The position numbers were made by a program, and so were the translations under genes. The notes beneath the pieces were generated by a model, which was not told the origin of the DNA, searched no databases, and saw only the letters and a list, made by a program, of their open reading frames with translations. 38,445 nt of DNA. Origin: RUG13409 sp045546135 (GTDB lineage Bacteria; Bacillota; Clostridia; Peptostreptococcales; Anaerovoracaceae). The number at the start of each line of letters is the position of its first letter. The first letter of the stretch is position 1. The DNA is taken from assembly GCA_045546135.1 (NCBI GenBank), contig JAZQCD010000027.1, positions 1 through 38,445 of the forward strand. The letters are read 5' to 3'. Positions 24,435 through 32,121 of this stretch are shown in pieces.

Positions 24435-24986
24435 CTAATTAAGAGATTCTTTTCTGTAATACCCTCTTATCACGGTGCCATTATCAAGATGTGCAGGTTT
24501 AAGTTTTGAGAAATGATCAACTATATCATTGAACATTTTCTGAACACTCTCTTCGACATCTTTATTGTCATGCCACATATTAGTTGTTATTATCTGCACT
24601 TTTTTTCGTCCTTGCTTTATCTCAAGTCCTCCATCAAATGAAGTTACTGCACCTAACATTTGACCGCCACCTTCACGAGGTCCACTAATGTACACCTCAT
24701 CAATGTCATCAAAGAGACGAATTTTCTTTCCCATTTTAAGCACGAGACGATCATCCTCTATCGTATAGCTACCTGTTCCGTAGAAACATTTCATGTCTGA
24801 TGATAATGCCGGCCAAATGACTGTTGGAAATGTAGTAAAAAGGATCATCCCGCCAATAGCATAACCTACTTTTGGTCCATTAGTAAGTATCATCAGCAGC
24901 ATGCATACTCCGAGCAAACCTGCACCTATGATAATTCCTATAAAATTCCTTAAATCGAACCTCTGATAACAAAACTGCCTTTCCAT
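24435..24986 (-). CDS. Two-TM membrane protein with PH-like tail, paralogue of 13620-14267
   Basis: A 183-residue protein with TM segments at about 15-34 and 42-60 and then a soluble beta-rich region. Residues 72-105 follow the pattern G-Y-I...L...MG-K...FD..D...P-E seen in the protein at 13620-14267, and both begin MxR..YQ..LRxF. A bacterial PH-domain fold is likely. The function is unknown. The ATG is preceded by a weak GAAATGAAATG leader and no strong ribosome site. It lies in the tRNA-Ser segment. Confidence 0.72.
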   Translation of the reverse strand: MERQFCYQRFDLRNFIGIIIGAGLLGVCMLLMILTNGPKVGYAIGGMILFTTFPTVIWPALSSDMKCFYGTGSYTIEDDRLVLKMGKKIRLFDDIDEVYISGPREGGGQMLGAVTSFDGGLEIKQGRKKVQIITTNMWHDNKDVEESVQKMFNDIVDHFSKLKPAHLDNGTVIRGYYRKESLN

Positions 24987-25064
24987 TTCATTTCACCATC
25001 TTCAGATACTTTTATTAAAGATTAGTTTTGTCTTATTATAATAACAATTCAAATTATTACTATG

Positions 25065-25748
25065 CTAATATCCAAAATATGGGACATACATATGGTCGAC
25101 TGAAAAAGCTCCCGACGAAGGATCAACTATAGCTCTCAATCTTAACTTTGCAAGTTCAATGTAGTCTCCTATTATAGTGTTAAACTCCACAACTGACCCA
25201 TAAAAAGCCACCTGGCTACTATTCCCATTATAGTAACCAAGAGAATAATACGTACAAAATGATGATCCGGCAAAAGCATAATTGTTCAGTTTGTAAACAC
25301 CTGACGAGATGTATCTGTTTACTGTAAAGCTAGCCATGACCATATATGTTGCAAGCGCATGAATATAATTCACAGTGTAGGTATTACCAGAATTTGTAGC
25401 CCAACTTTCGCCTCCGTAAAAGCCCCTGACTGACATCAGAGAGAAAGTCCCGTCCTTGTAAAACTTAAGAGTATACTGATCTCCATTTTGAAGTTCTTTT
25501 GAATAAACTCTATCAACTTCGGAAGAATCAAAGGAGCATGCTATTTCTGAATTGCTTAATGCACAAAAGTCATCATATGACATGTATCCCCCTATTCCGG
25601 CTTCTGGGAACAGCTTTTTCACTTCTTCGTAAAAAGATACCATCTCATAGTAACGTTCAACAGAGCCCTCCTTTACATCTGCACTCACAATAGTAGAAGA
25701 TGTAAAAACGAGAAGCAGACACATTAATAATACTATTACTCTTGTCAT
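25065..25748 (-). CDS. Secreted protein of unknown function
   Basis: A 227-residue protein with a Sec signal peptide: MTRVIV, a hydrophobic core to about residue 17, and SADVKEG with likely cleavage after ADA-like SADV near residue 24. The mature part is rich in Tyr, Ser and Gly, with no TM segment or lipobox, and gives no family match. AAGGATAAC precedes the ATG. It is divergent from the LysR gene across a 163-base region with three palindromes, the classic layout of a LysR regulator and its target. Confidence 0.72.
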   Translation of the reverse strand: MTRVIVLLMCLLLVFTSSTIVSADVKEGSVERYYEMVSFYEEVKKLFPEAGIGGYMSYDDFCALSNSEIACSFDSSEVDRVYSKELQNGDQYTLKFYKDGTFSLMSVRGFYGGESWATNSGNTYTVNYIHALATYMVMASFTVNRYISSGVYKLNNYAFAGSSFCTYYSLGYYNGNSSQVAFYGSVVEFNTIIGDYIELAKLRLRAIVDPSSGAFSVDHMYVPYFGY

Positions 25749-25788
25749 TTAGTTATCCTTCTATTACACCACGATTGCATTATTGATA

Positions 25789-25798
25789 GATACGTATC
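25789..25798. promoter_or_regulatory. Palindrome in the LysR/secreted-protein intergenic region (1)
   Basis: GATACGTATC is a perfect 10-bp palindrome, nearer the secreted-protein gene. Candidate operator. Confidence 0.4.
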
Positions 25799-25827
25799 AT
25801 CTACAATAAGTTTAGCCCATAATAAAC

Positions 25828-25843
25828 AACAATTCCAATTGTT
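25828..25843. promoter_or_regulatory. Palindrome in the LysR/secreted-protein intergenic region (2)
   Basis: AACAATT-CC-AATTGTT is a 7-2-7 inverted repeat in the middle of the divergent region, and is the best candidate for the LysR-type activation site. Confidence 0.5.
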
Positions 25844-25850
25844 AATTTTT

Positions 25851-25889
25851 ATATCATGATATTGTATTTTTTTATATCTCTGGTATTAT
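25851..25889 (+). promoter_or_regulatory. LysR gene promoter overlapped by a palindrome
   Basis: An extended -10 (TGG TATTAT, 25884-25889) with a TTGTAT at 25862-25867 and a 16-base spacer. The perfect palindrome ATATCATGATAT (25851-25862) touches the -35, consistent with autoregulation. Confidence 0.5.
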
Positions 25890-25911
25890 AGGTCTTAAGG
25901 AGGGTCGTTCT

Positions 25912-26802
25912 ATGGATATCAAAACCTTGATCTATTTTCTTGAGATTGCAAAGACCGGTAGCATAACATACGCAGCACACAATCTTCATATCACGCAGCC
26001 AACACTTTCACTTCAAATGAAGGCACTTGAAAAGGAAGTCGGACATACTCTTTACACAAGAGTATCCAAGGGGATCAAACTAACACAAGCAGGAAAGATC
26101 TTAAAAGATAAAGCGCAAGAGATCGTGTACTTAAACGAATCTACAATGATAGAACTTGACAAACTGAAACCAAATCTACCCAGCGAACTCAAAATCTCTT
26201 GTGTAAATAATATCATTAGAAAAGACTTATCCATGGCAATAAACGAATTCAGGACAGCTCATCCGGACATCAAACTCTGCTTCTACAGCGGTGATATGGA
26301 TCATATAAGGTATGATGCAAGAAACAATGAAAGCGATATTCAGATCGGATATTTCGGCATAGATGATCCTAATGCTGTAACCACGAACCTACGCCTTGAC
26401 CTTGGTATACTAATGAATTTAAATAATCCTTTGGCAGATGTCGAAACGATTCCTTTAAATTCATTATATTCAATGCCTTTGGTAGCCCCAAAGAAATCTA
26501 ATGTTGGACCTGTATTAAAGAGAAACGGGATAAACTATGAGGATCTGGATATAAAGATGGAGATCGATGATCCTGTAAACTTTTATGGTGTTCTCAGCGA
26601 TATCGATATTTTTGTTCTGTGCTTAAAGCCATCTCAAAATGTACTCGAGCAGGGACTGTTGTGCTTTAAACCTTTTAAACCCAACATAAAGGGATTTGTA
26701 AGTTTGAAATACTCTGAACGAAGAGATAATCCCAATATAAAACTATTTTTGGATCATCTTTATAATTATGGCATCGTGAATGTACCTATTATAATCCAAT
26801 AA
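25912..26802 (+). CDS. LysR family transcriptional regulator
   Basis: A 296-residue LysR-type regulator. The N-terminal winged helix-turn-helix is clear: MDIKTLIYFLEIAKTGSITYAAHNLHITQPTLSLQMKALEKEVG (to about residue 44), then TRVSKGIKLTQAGKIL. The C-terminal part (about 90 onward) has the co-inducer-binding fold but is divergent. AAGGAGGG precedes the ATG. It is divergent from the secreted-protein gene, its likely target, and is the only regulator in the tRNA-Ser segment. Confidence 0.92.
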   Translation: MDIKTLIYFLEIAKTGSITYAAHNLHITQPTLSLQMKALEKEVGHTLYTRVSKGIKLTQAGKILKDKAQEIVYLNESTMIELDKLKPNLPSELKISCVNNIIRKDLSMAINEFRTAHPDIKLCFYSGDMDHIRYDARNNESDIQIGYFGIDDPNAVTTNLRLDLGILMNLNNPLADVETIPLNSLYSMPLVAPKKSNVGPVLKRNGINYEDLDIKMEIDDPVNFYGVLSDIDIFVLCLKPSQNVLEQGLLCFKPFKPNIKGFVSLKYSERRDNPNIKLFLDHLYNYGIVNVPIIIQ

Positions 26803-26858
26803 TTTTTTCGTACTCTATGTCATTTAAGTTTTGCACGGCAAGATCTCATTTAACCCTG

Positions 26859-26876
26859 TTCGGGTCCCATGCCCTC
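26859..26876 (+). repeat. Copy of tRNA-Ser T-arm/acceptor segment (possible att site)
   Basis: TTCGGGTCCCATGCCCTC matches tRNA-Ser positions 23793-23810 at 17 of 18 bases, same orientation. No other tRNA sequence surrounds it, so it is not a tRNA gene. Confidence 0.6.
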
Positions 26877-26881
26877 TGAAC

Positions 26882-26980
26882 TCACGATTTCAAACACCCT
26901 ATAGGAATTACTTTAACTCCGTTTTCAGCTGTAAAAGATATGAGCGCCATATCACGCAGAAATGAGTTTTTCAAATTCAT
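26882..26980 (-). CDS. Possible 32-residue small ORF in AT-rich intergenic DNA
   Basis: An ATG-started frame on the minus strand whose second half reads SFTAENGVKVIPIG, more protein-like than chance frames nearby. It has no clear ribosome binding site. It lies between the att-like repeat and the GlsB/YeaQ-like gene and could be a gene remnant. The rest of 26803-27157 is AT-rich with no other gene seen. Confidence 0.2.
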   Translation of the reverse strand: MNLKNSFLRDMALISFTAENGVKVIPIGCLKS

Positions 26981-27082
26981 TTTATATATTTCGAGTATTT
27001 TGTTTATAATAATTCGTAGTTTTTATTTATACAATTTCGGATCATGCTGCATCAACTTTGTATTTAAATGAATCGATATTCA

Positions 27083-27110
27083 TTGCAATCTTGTTCATAT
27101 ATGTTACAAT
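27083..27110 (+). promoter_or_regulatory. Promoter of the GlsB/YeaQ-like gene
   Basis: TTGCAA (27083-27088), a 16-base spacer and TACAAT (27105-27110) preceded by TGT (extended -10). Confidence 0.55.
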
Positions 27111-27157
27111 CAACTAGTAATCATTTACTTTTTAAGACAAAAGGAGGTACTAAAGAG

Positions 27158-27397
27158 ATGATATATCTTGTGATCAAGCTGCTTCTTGGTGCAGCTGCAG
27201 GATACATTGCAACAAGCCTTATGAACGGGAAACAGAATACTATCTGGATCAATATGGTCCTTGGTATAATCGGATCCTTTGTAGGACATTTCCTTGCAGG
27301 GCTCATAGGGATAAGCGCAACAGGTATTGCAGGTTTTGCTATTTCAGTAGCAGGAGCTTGCGTAGTCATATGGGCTGCCAGAAAATTCGCAAAATAA
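27158..27397 (+). CDS. GlsB/YeaQ/YmgE family small membrane protein
   Basis: A 79-residue, very hydrophobic protein with three TM segments and the family pattern: GAAAGYIA near the start, NMVLGIIGSFVGHFLAG in the middle and a final TM ending in a basic tail (ARKFAK). These transglycosylase-associated or stress-response proteins are widespread and poorly defined. The start is ATG 27158, after AAGGAGG at 27141-27147; an upstream ATG at 27068 would place the ribosome site inside the gene. It is followed by a bidirectional terminator shared with mfd. Confidence 0.87.
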   Translation: MIYLVIKLLLGAAAGYIATSLMNGKQNTIWINMVLGIIGSFVGHFLAGLIGISATGIAGFAISVAGACVVIWAARKFAK

Positions 27398-27417
27398 TAA
27401 AGCAAACAGTAAAAATC

Positions 27418-27448
27418 AAAAACCGCTTCCAAGTCTGAAGCGGTTTTT
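27418..27448. terminator. Bidirectional terminator between the GlsB-like gene and mfd
   Basis: AAAAACCGCTTC (27418-27429) and GAAGCGGTTTTT (27437-27448) form a perfect 12-bp stem with A/T runs on both sides; it serves both convergent genes. Confidence 0.88.
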
Positions 27449-27464
27449 ATTTGGACTTAGTGTA

Positions 27465-30455
27465 TCAGGCACTTAGCATGGTCTTTACAAATTTAAGGCA
27501 CTCTGTCTGAGCTTTTCCTCCCTTTAAGTGGAATGCTATCCTTGGAATGCTGCCTCCATATATGGTGAGCCTTGGGCCGAATGCATCCATAAGGTTTGCC
27601 ATATGCTGAGCATCCATAAGGCTCTTTTCTTCAAATATGAATACTGCTTTATCTTGCTGCTTTGCGATCTTTGCTATGCCGCAGCGGCTTGCAAGATTTC
27701 TAAGATATGCAATATCAAGAAGATTATCAGCAGTGCCCGGAATGTCTCCGAACCTGTCAAGAAGCTCATCGACCATCTCATCTCTGTCTTCGTCTGAAGC
27801 GATGGAAGAAATCTTTTTATACATCTCAAGCCTTGTGACCTCATCCTGTACATAGTCTTCCGGAAGGTAGGCTGAAACTCCAAGTTCTACCTGTGTATCT
27901 GCTTCAAGCGGCTTGTCCTTTGGCATCTGGCCTGTCAGTTCCTCAACAGCTTCCTCGACCAGTTTGCAGTAGAGTTCGTAGCCTATGGAAAGCATATGCC
28001 CTGACTGCTCAACGCCAAGGATGTTCCCTGCGCCTCTTAGTTCAAGGTCCCTCATCGCTACCTTGAAGCCGCTTCCAAACTCTGTGAACTCCTTTATGGC
28101 TCTGAGCCTTTTTTCTGCTATCTCGGAAAGCTGCTTGTCTTTTTTGTAGAAGAGGAAAGCATATGCCATGCGGTTGCTCCTTCCTACTCTGCCTCTTAAT
28201 TGATAGAGCTGAGAAAGACCGAAGTGATCCGCGTCTATGACTAGCAAAGTATTTACATTTGGAATATCGAGCCCCGATTCTATGATGGTAGTCGCGATGA
28301 GTATCTGAGTATCTCCTGCAGCAAAATCCATCATCACATCCTCGAGCTCATGTTCATTCATCTGCCCATGCCCTATAGATATGGTCGCCTCAGGCACCAG
28401 TTCATGGATGTGCCTTGCCATAGCCTGAATACCCCTGACTCTGTTGTAGACGACATAGACCTGTCCACCTCTTGCAAGTTCTCTTTTTATGGCAGCAGCT
28501 ATTGCTTCGTCATCCTGCTCCATTACATAGGTCTGAACAGGATACCTGTCTTCAGGAGGCTGCTCTATGACTGACATGTCGCGCACCCCTATAAGGGACA
28601 TGTGAAGAGTGCGGGGTATAGGCGTTGCAGAAAGAGTCAGAACGTCTACGTTTTCTTTCAGCTTTTTTATGACCTCTTTATGCTCTACGCCAAAGCGCTG
28701 CTCCTCGTCAATGACAAGGAGTCCAAGGTCTTTGAATTTCACATCCTTTGAAAGAAGCCTGTGAGTCCCTACTATGAGATCTATATCACCTTTAGACAGT
28801 TTATCTACGATAGACTGTCTTTCCTTTTCATCTTTGAATCTTGAGAGCATATCGATGGCAAAAGGATAGCCGGCAAACCTTGATAGGAAGGTATGATAGT
28901 GCTGGTTTGCAAGGACCGTTGTAGGAACAAGCACTGCAGCTTGTTTTCCCTGCTCAAGGCATTTGAATATGGCCCTTGCAGCAACTTCTGTCTTGCCGTA
29001 GCCTACATCTCCGCAAAGGAGCCTGTCCATGGCCTTTGGACTTTCCATGTCCTTTTTTATCTCTTCGACGCAGCGAAGCTGATCCTCTGTCTCCACATAA
29101 GGGAATGAATCTTCAAATTCCTTTTGCCATGTACTGTCGGGTTCAAATGCAAAGCCGGGAGCCGATGCTCTTTTGGCCGCATTCTTTAAAAACTCTTCGG
29201 CCATCTCCCTGATGCTCTCTTTTGCTCTTGTCTTTATTGTCTGCCAGTCAGAACCCGAAAGCCTGGATATCCTTGGAGGAGCCGCATCGGACCCCATGTA
29301 TTTTTGTATGTTCTCCATCTGATCTACAGGAACATACAGAACATCCTTTCCCGCATATTGTATCTTCAGGTAGTCCCTTGTAGATCCGTCAACAGTCAGC
29401 TTGATCACGCCCGTAAAGAGTCCTATGCCGTGCATCTCGTGAACGACATAGTCTCCCGGCTGAATGTCCGTAAAGGCTTTGATGGGAACTCCGTTTTTTG
29501 ATTTCCTCCTGCGCGAATATTTTGCAGAAGGGAATATATCATTTTCTGAAATGTAAAGGACTTTTTCTTCCGGTATCTCTGCTCCTGATATGAGGACGCT
29601 GTCTACGAGCTTTACTCTGTCAAGACCTTCTCTTCCAAGGAAATCTCTCAAGTTGACAAGTCTGTCCGCTGTAGAGCATGCGACCGTTATATCATATCCA
29701 TCCTTTAGATATTTCTTTAGATCTGCAGAGAAAAGATCCATATGGCCTGCAAAAACAGGCGCAGACCGAAGGACAAGGCCGGGAAGATCGCTTTCAGATC
29801 TGACGACTGCAGCATCAGGTCTTAAGTAGTCAAGTATATTTCCGGGCTCGTCCCAGTCCTCGTCAAGCTTTACCTGAGATATATCTATTTCCTTAAGATT
29901 CTCTATGGATCTTTGCGAAAAACTGTCAAAGCTCCTTATGGAATCTATCTCATCGTCAAAGAGTTCTATACGGACAGGATCATCCATACCGGGCCCAAAG
30001 ATATCGACTATATCGCCTCTTACTGCAAATTCTCCGAAGGATTCGCAGGAAGGCATACGCTCATATCCCATGGTTATGAGTTTTGCTATGAGATCGTCTC
30101 TTTCTATATTTCCCCCGGAACTAAGTTTAAGGCTCCTTGCAACGAAAGATCTAAAAGGAGGAAGCTTTGCATCCATGGCGCTTGAAGGAGCCACCACGGC
30201 GACCCTTTCTCCGTTTGCAAGAGCGCTGTAACATGCAAGGCGCCTTGCATCGGCTGCCTTGCTCTTTGCTTCATATCTGAAAGTTTCACCCTCATCTTCA
30301 GGAAGGACCATGACCTTTTCTCCGGAATAAAAAGCCAGGTCTGTTGCTATCCTCCTTGCAGATACTATGGTCGGAGTCTCTATGAGTATCTGAGGCGCTT
30401 TTTCAAAAAGTCTTGAAAGAAGAAGCGCCTGTTTGTTGTCCGATATACCGTTCAT
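27465..30455 (-). CDS. mfd: Transcription-repair coupling factor
   Basis: Removes RNA polymerase stalled at DNA damage and recruits UvrA. The 996-residue protein has a UvrB-like N-terminal region (GEFAVRGDIVDIFGPG), the RNA-polymerase-interacting CarD-like domain (DYVVHEMHGIGLFTGV), Walker A GDVGYGKTE, the DEEQRFGVEHKE helicase box, GRVGRSNRMAYA and a C-terminal TRCF domain. Typical Mfd is about 1150-1180 residues; the shortfall is mainly N-terminal, in the part matching UvrB domains 1a and 2. The start is ATG 30455 with GAGGAT upstream; a TTG at 30467 lies further up. It is the end gene of a convergent pair with the GlsB-like gene. Confidence 0.95.
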   Translation of the reverse strand: MNGISDNKQALLLSRLFEKAPQILIETPTIVSARRIATDLAFYSGEKVMVLPEDEGETFRYEAKSKAADARRLACYSALANGERVAVVAPSSAMDAKLPPFRSFVARSLKLSSGGNIERDDLIAKLITMGYERMPSCESFGEFAVRGDIVDIFGPGMDDPVRIELFDDEIDSIRSFDSFSQRSIENLKEIDISQVKLDEDWDEPGNILDYLRPDAAVVRSESDLPGLVLRSAPVFAGHMDLFSADLKKYLKDGYDITVACSTADRLVNLRDFLGREGLDRVKLVDSVLISGAEIPEEKVLYISENDIFPSAKYSRRRKSKNGVPIKAFTDIQPGDYVVHEMHGIGLFTGVIKLTVDGSTRDYLKIQYAGKDVLYVPVDQMENIQKYMGSDAAPPRISRLSGSDWQTIKTRAKESIREMAEEFLKNAAKRASAPGFAFEPDSTWQKEFEDSFPYVETEDQLRCVEEIKKDMESPKAMDRLLCGDVGYGKTEVAARAIFKCLEQGKQAAVLVPTTVLANQHYHTFLSRFAGYPFAIDMLSRFKDEKERQSIVDKLSKGDIDLIVGTHRLLSKDVKFKDLGLLVIDEEQRFGVEHKEVIKKLKENVDVLTLSATPIPRTLHMSLIGVRDMSVIEQPPEDRYPVQTYVMEQDDEAIAAAIKRELARGGQVYVVYNRVRGIQAMARHIHELVPEATISIGHGQMNEHELEDVMMDFAAGDTQILIATTIIESGLDIPNVNTLLVIDADHFGLSQLYQLRGRVGRSNRMAYAFLFYKKDKQLSEIAEKRLRAIKEFTEFGSGFKVAMRDLELRGAGNILGVEQSGHMLSIGYELYCKLVEEAVEELTGQMPKDKPLEADTQVELGVSAYLPEDYVQDEVTRLEMYKKISSIASDEDRDEMVDELLDRFGDIPGTADNLLDIAYLRNLASRCGIAKIAKQQDKAVFIFEEKSLMDAQHMANLMDAFGPRLTIYGGSIPRIAFHLKGGKAQTECLKFVKTMLSA

Positions 30456-30520
30456 ATTTATCCTCAACGTGCTTTATCCTCCCAAGAGAGATCCCCGGGG
30501 AGGTCTGTAAACTGCCTTGG

Positions 30521-30547
30521 CCGCTTAAAGGAAGGACCCTTAAGCGG
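30521..30547 (-). other. Stem-loop at the 5' end of the mfd leader
   Basis: CCGCTTAA (30521-30528) and TTAAGCGG (30540-30547) pair perfectly. The predicted mfd transcript begins near 30550, so this hairpin would lie at its very 5' end. A second GC-rich inverted repeat (CCCAAGAG...GGGGAGG region, about 30479-30503) lies nearer the gene. Possible mRNA-stabilising or regulatory leader. Confidence 0.5.
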
Positions 30548-30556
30548 CTGATATGG

Positions 30557-30585
30557 ATTGTATATCACCAAAGCTTAAATGTCAA
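30557..30585 (-). promoter_or_regulatory. mfd promoter
   Basis: A perfect TTGACA (complement 30580-30585), a 17-base spacer and TACAAT (complement 30557-30562) on the minus strand. The start near 30550 gives a 95-base leader. Confidence 0.8.
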
Positions 30586-30610
30586 AGGCAAAGGACAAGA
30601 CCTTTCATGC

Positions 30611-30639
30611 TTCACTGAGAGCAAAAAATGGAGTACAAT
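30611..30639 (+). promoter_or_regulatory. Candidate hinT promoter
   Basis: TTCACT (30611-30616), a 17-base spacer and TACAAT (30634-30639), divergent from the mfd promoter. Confidence 0.45.
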
Positions 30640-30669
30640 GATATTTAAGAAACAGAAAGGAGAAGATCC

Positions 30670-31011
30670 ATGGAAGACTGCATATTCTGTAAAATTGCAA
30701 ATCATGTGATAGAAAGCAATTACGCTTACGAAGACGATATGATCACGGCATTCTATGATCTGGAGCCCCAAGCTCCCGTCCATGTGCTCATAGTACCGAA
30801 GAAACACATAGGATCCCTTGATGAAACGACCGAGGAAGACAAAGAGGTCCTTGCTCATATAATGCTCAAGATCAAGGAGATAGCTGCAAAGGAAGGTCTT
30901 GAAAAAGGTTACAGAGTCGTGATCAACACAGGAGAAGACGGAGGACAAAGCGTCCATCATCTTCACTTCCATCTGCTCGGAAAAAGGGCTTTAAGCTGGC
31001 CACCGGGCTAA
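30670..31011 (+). CDS. hinT: Histidine triad (HIT) nucleotide-binding protein
   Basis: A 113-residue HinT-type purine nucleoside phosphoramidase. The N-terminus MEDCIFCKIANHVIES with paired cysteines is typical, and the histidine triad is HLHFHLL (His97, His99, His101). Length is normal. AAAGGAGAA precedes the ATG. It is divergent from mfd and ends before a terminator shared with pth. Confidence 0.96.
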   Translation: MEDCIFCKIANHVIESNYAYEDDMITAFYDLEPQAPVHVLIVPKKHIGSLDETTEEDKEVLAHIMLKIKEIAAKEGLEKGYRVVINTGEDGGQSVHHLHFHLLGKRALSWPPG

Positions 31012-31034
31012 AAACTTGCCTGTACACAAAGAAA

Positions 31035-31067
31035 AGCCGGTCCCCTAAAAAGGACCGGCTATGTTTT
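31035..31067. terminator. Terminator between hinT and pth
   Basis: AGCCGGTCC (31035-31043) and GGACCGGCT (31052-31060) form a perfect 9-bp stem. ATGTTTTT follows on the plus strand; on the minus strand the stem is followed by TTTTC, so it may work in both directions. Confidence 0.82.
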
Positions 31068-32041
31068 TAGTTCATGGACTCTAAGGCCTCTTTTGCTTCT
31101 TTTTCGAGTTCTACTTCATCTAAAGGGGAGAGTATGTATATGCTGAAGCCGTCACCTGTTTTGAATGCAACTCCTGCCCTTGACCCTCCGTCCTTTTTGC
31201 GTATATCCCAAGGCGTATGTTTCAAAGCATTTTCAGGATCTTTTTCCATCTTTTCAAGAGCATCTTCAAGAGAAGTTATCAATGCTGCAGTTTTCAGGAT
31301 ATCAAAGTGTATCTTTGGACCTTCAGTCTCTTCCTCTTCTTCATCTCCATCCTGAACTACCAGTATCTCTTTTAATTCCTTGATATATTTTTCAAGTTCT
31401 CTTTTTGATATGGGTCTTATGATGAGATGCTTTGTCTTGATGACCAAGCCTTTTTTTACTGCAGCTTTCTTTTTTGTTTCATCGCTGACATTGGCAAAAT
31501 CCATAGCAGCCTTTATGCCGTACTGCACCCACACAAGAGCTGCATCAGCGGCCTTTGATATGGCAGGTCCTAATACTTCCCATTCGTCTTCGCTGATCTG
31601 CGACGTTACATAGCTTATAAGTGGGATATTTCCTCTTGTTCCTATGCCAACTCTGCATCTTGGGAAGTCGTCGTATTGAAGCTGATATATGACAGACTTC
31701 ATACCGTTGTGGCTTCCTGAGCTCCCGGATGCTCTGATCCTTAAAGCGCCTGTCTCAAGGTCTATATCGTCATATATGACGAACAGATCTTCAGGATCCG
31801 CTTTATAGAAACTCATTATCTCCCTTAAGGATTCGCCTGAATTGTTCATGAAGGTCTGAGGCTTTACGAGTATAACCTTTTCTCCGAAAAGCATAGTTTC
31901 TCCCAAAAGAGCTTTGAACTTAAGCTTGTTTATCTGCACGCCAAGCCTTCCTGCGATCTCATCGACCGTAAGGAACCCCATATTGTGATGGGTCATCTCA
32001 TATTGTCTTCCGGGATTTCCAAGCCCGCAAATGATCTTCAT
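31067..32041 (-). CDS. pth: Peptidyl-tRNA hydrolase with a long C-terminal extension
   Basis: Cleaves peptidyl-tRNA released from ribosomes. The first about 190 residues are a complete Pth: GLGNPG (active-site Asn9), THHNMG (His19), KPQTFMNNSGE, YDDIDLETG (catalytic Asp) and GSSGSHNGMKS. Family members are usually about 190 residues, but this one has 324. The extra 130 residues are basic at first (KKKAAVKKG, KRELEKYIKELKE), then carry an acidic run DGDEEEEETEG (231-241) and a final mixed part ending EKEAKEALESMN. This tail matches nothing recognised. It follows prs on the same strand. Confidence 0.93.
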   Translation of the reverse strand: MKIICGLGNPGRQYEMTHHNMGFLTVDEIAGRLGVQINKLKFKALLGETMLFGEKVILVKPQTFMNNSGESLREIMSFYKADPEDLFVIYDDIDLETGALRIRASGSSGSHNGMKSVIYQLQYDDFPRCRVGIGTRGNIPLISYVTSQISEDEWEVLGPAISKAADAALVWVQYGIKAAMDFANVSDETKKKAAVKKGLVIKTKHLIIRPISKRELEKYIKELKEILVVQDGDEEEEETEGPKIHFDILKTAALITSLEDALEKMEKDPENALKHTPWDIRKKDGGSRAGVAFKTGDGFSIYILSPLDEVELEKEAKEALESMN

Positions 32042-32067
32042 GATAATCTTTACCTGATTTTGAAATA

Positions 32068-32095
32068 TGCTGCAGCCTTAAATGTGGCTGCAGCA
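32068..32095 (-). other. Stem-loop between prs and pth
   Basis: TGCTGCAGCC (32068-32077) and GGCTGCAGCA (32086-32095) pair perfectly over 10 bp. On the minus strand UAUUUC follows, a weak U-tract, so it is an attenuator or mRNA-stabilising element rather than a full terminator. Confidence 0.6.
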
Positions 32096-32121
32096 TCAAT
32101 ATTTATTATTTAATGGGACCC

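Larger units (their letters stand above)
23793..26876 (+). mobile_element. Putative integrated-element remnant at the 3' end of tRNA-Ser
   Basis: The 18-nt tRNA segment 23793-23810 (TTCGAGTCCCATGCCCTC) recurs at 26859-26876 with one mismatch, in the same orientation. Between the copies lie three minus-strand membrane or secreted protein genes and a LysR regulator that differ from the housekeeping genes outside. The layout fits att sites flanking an element inserted at a tRNA 3' end. There is no integrase, so it would be a decayed or captured segment. The repeat stops short of the CCA, which makes this tentative. Confidence 0.45.
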
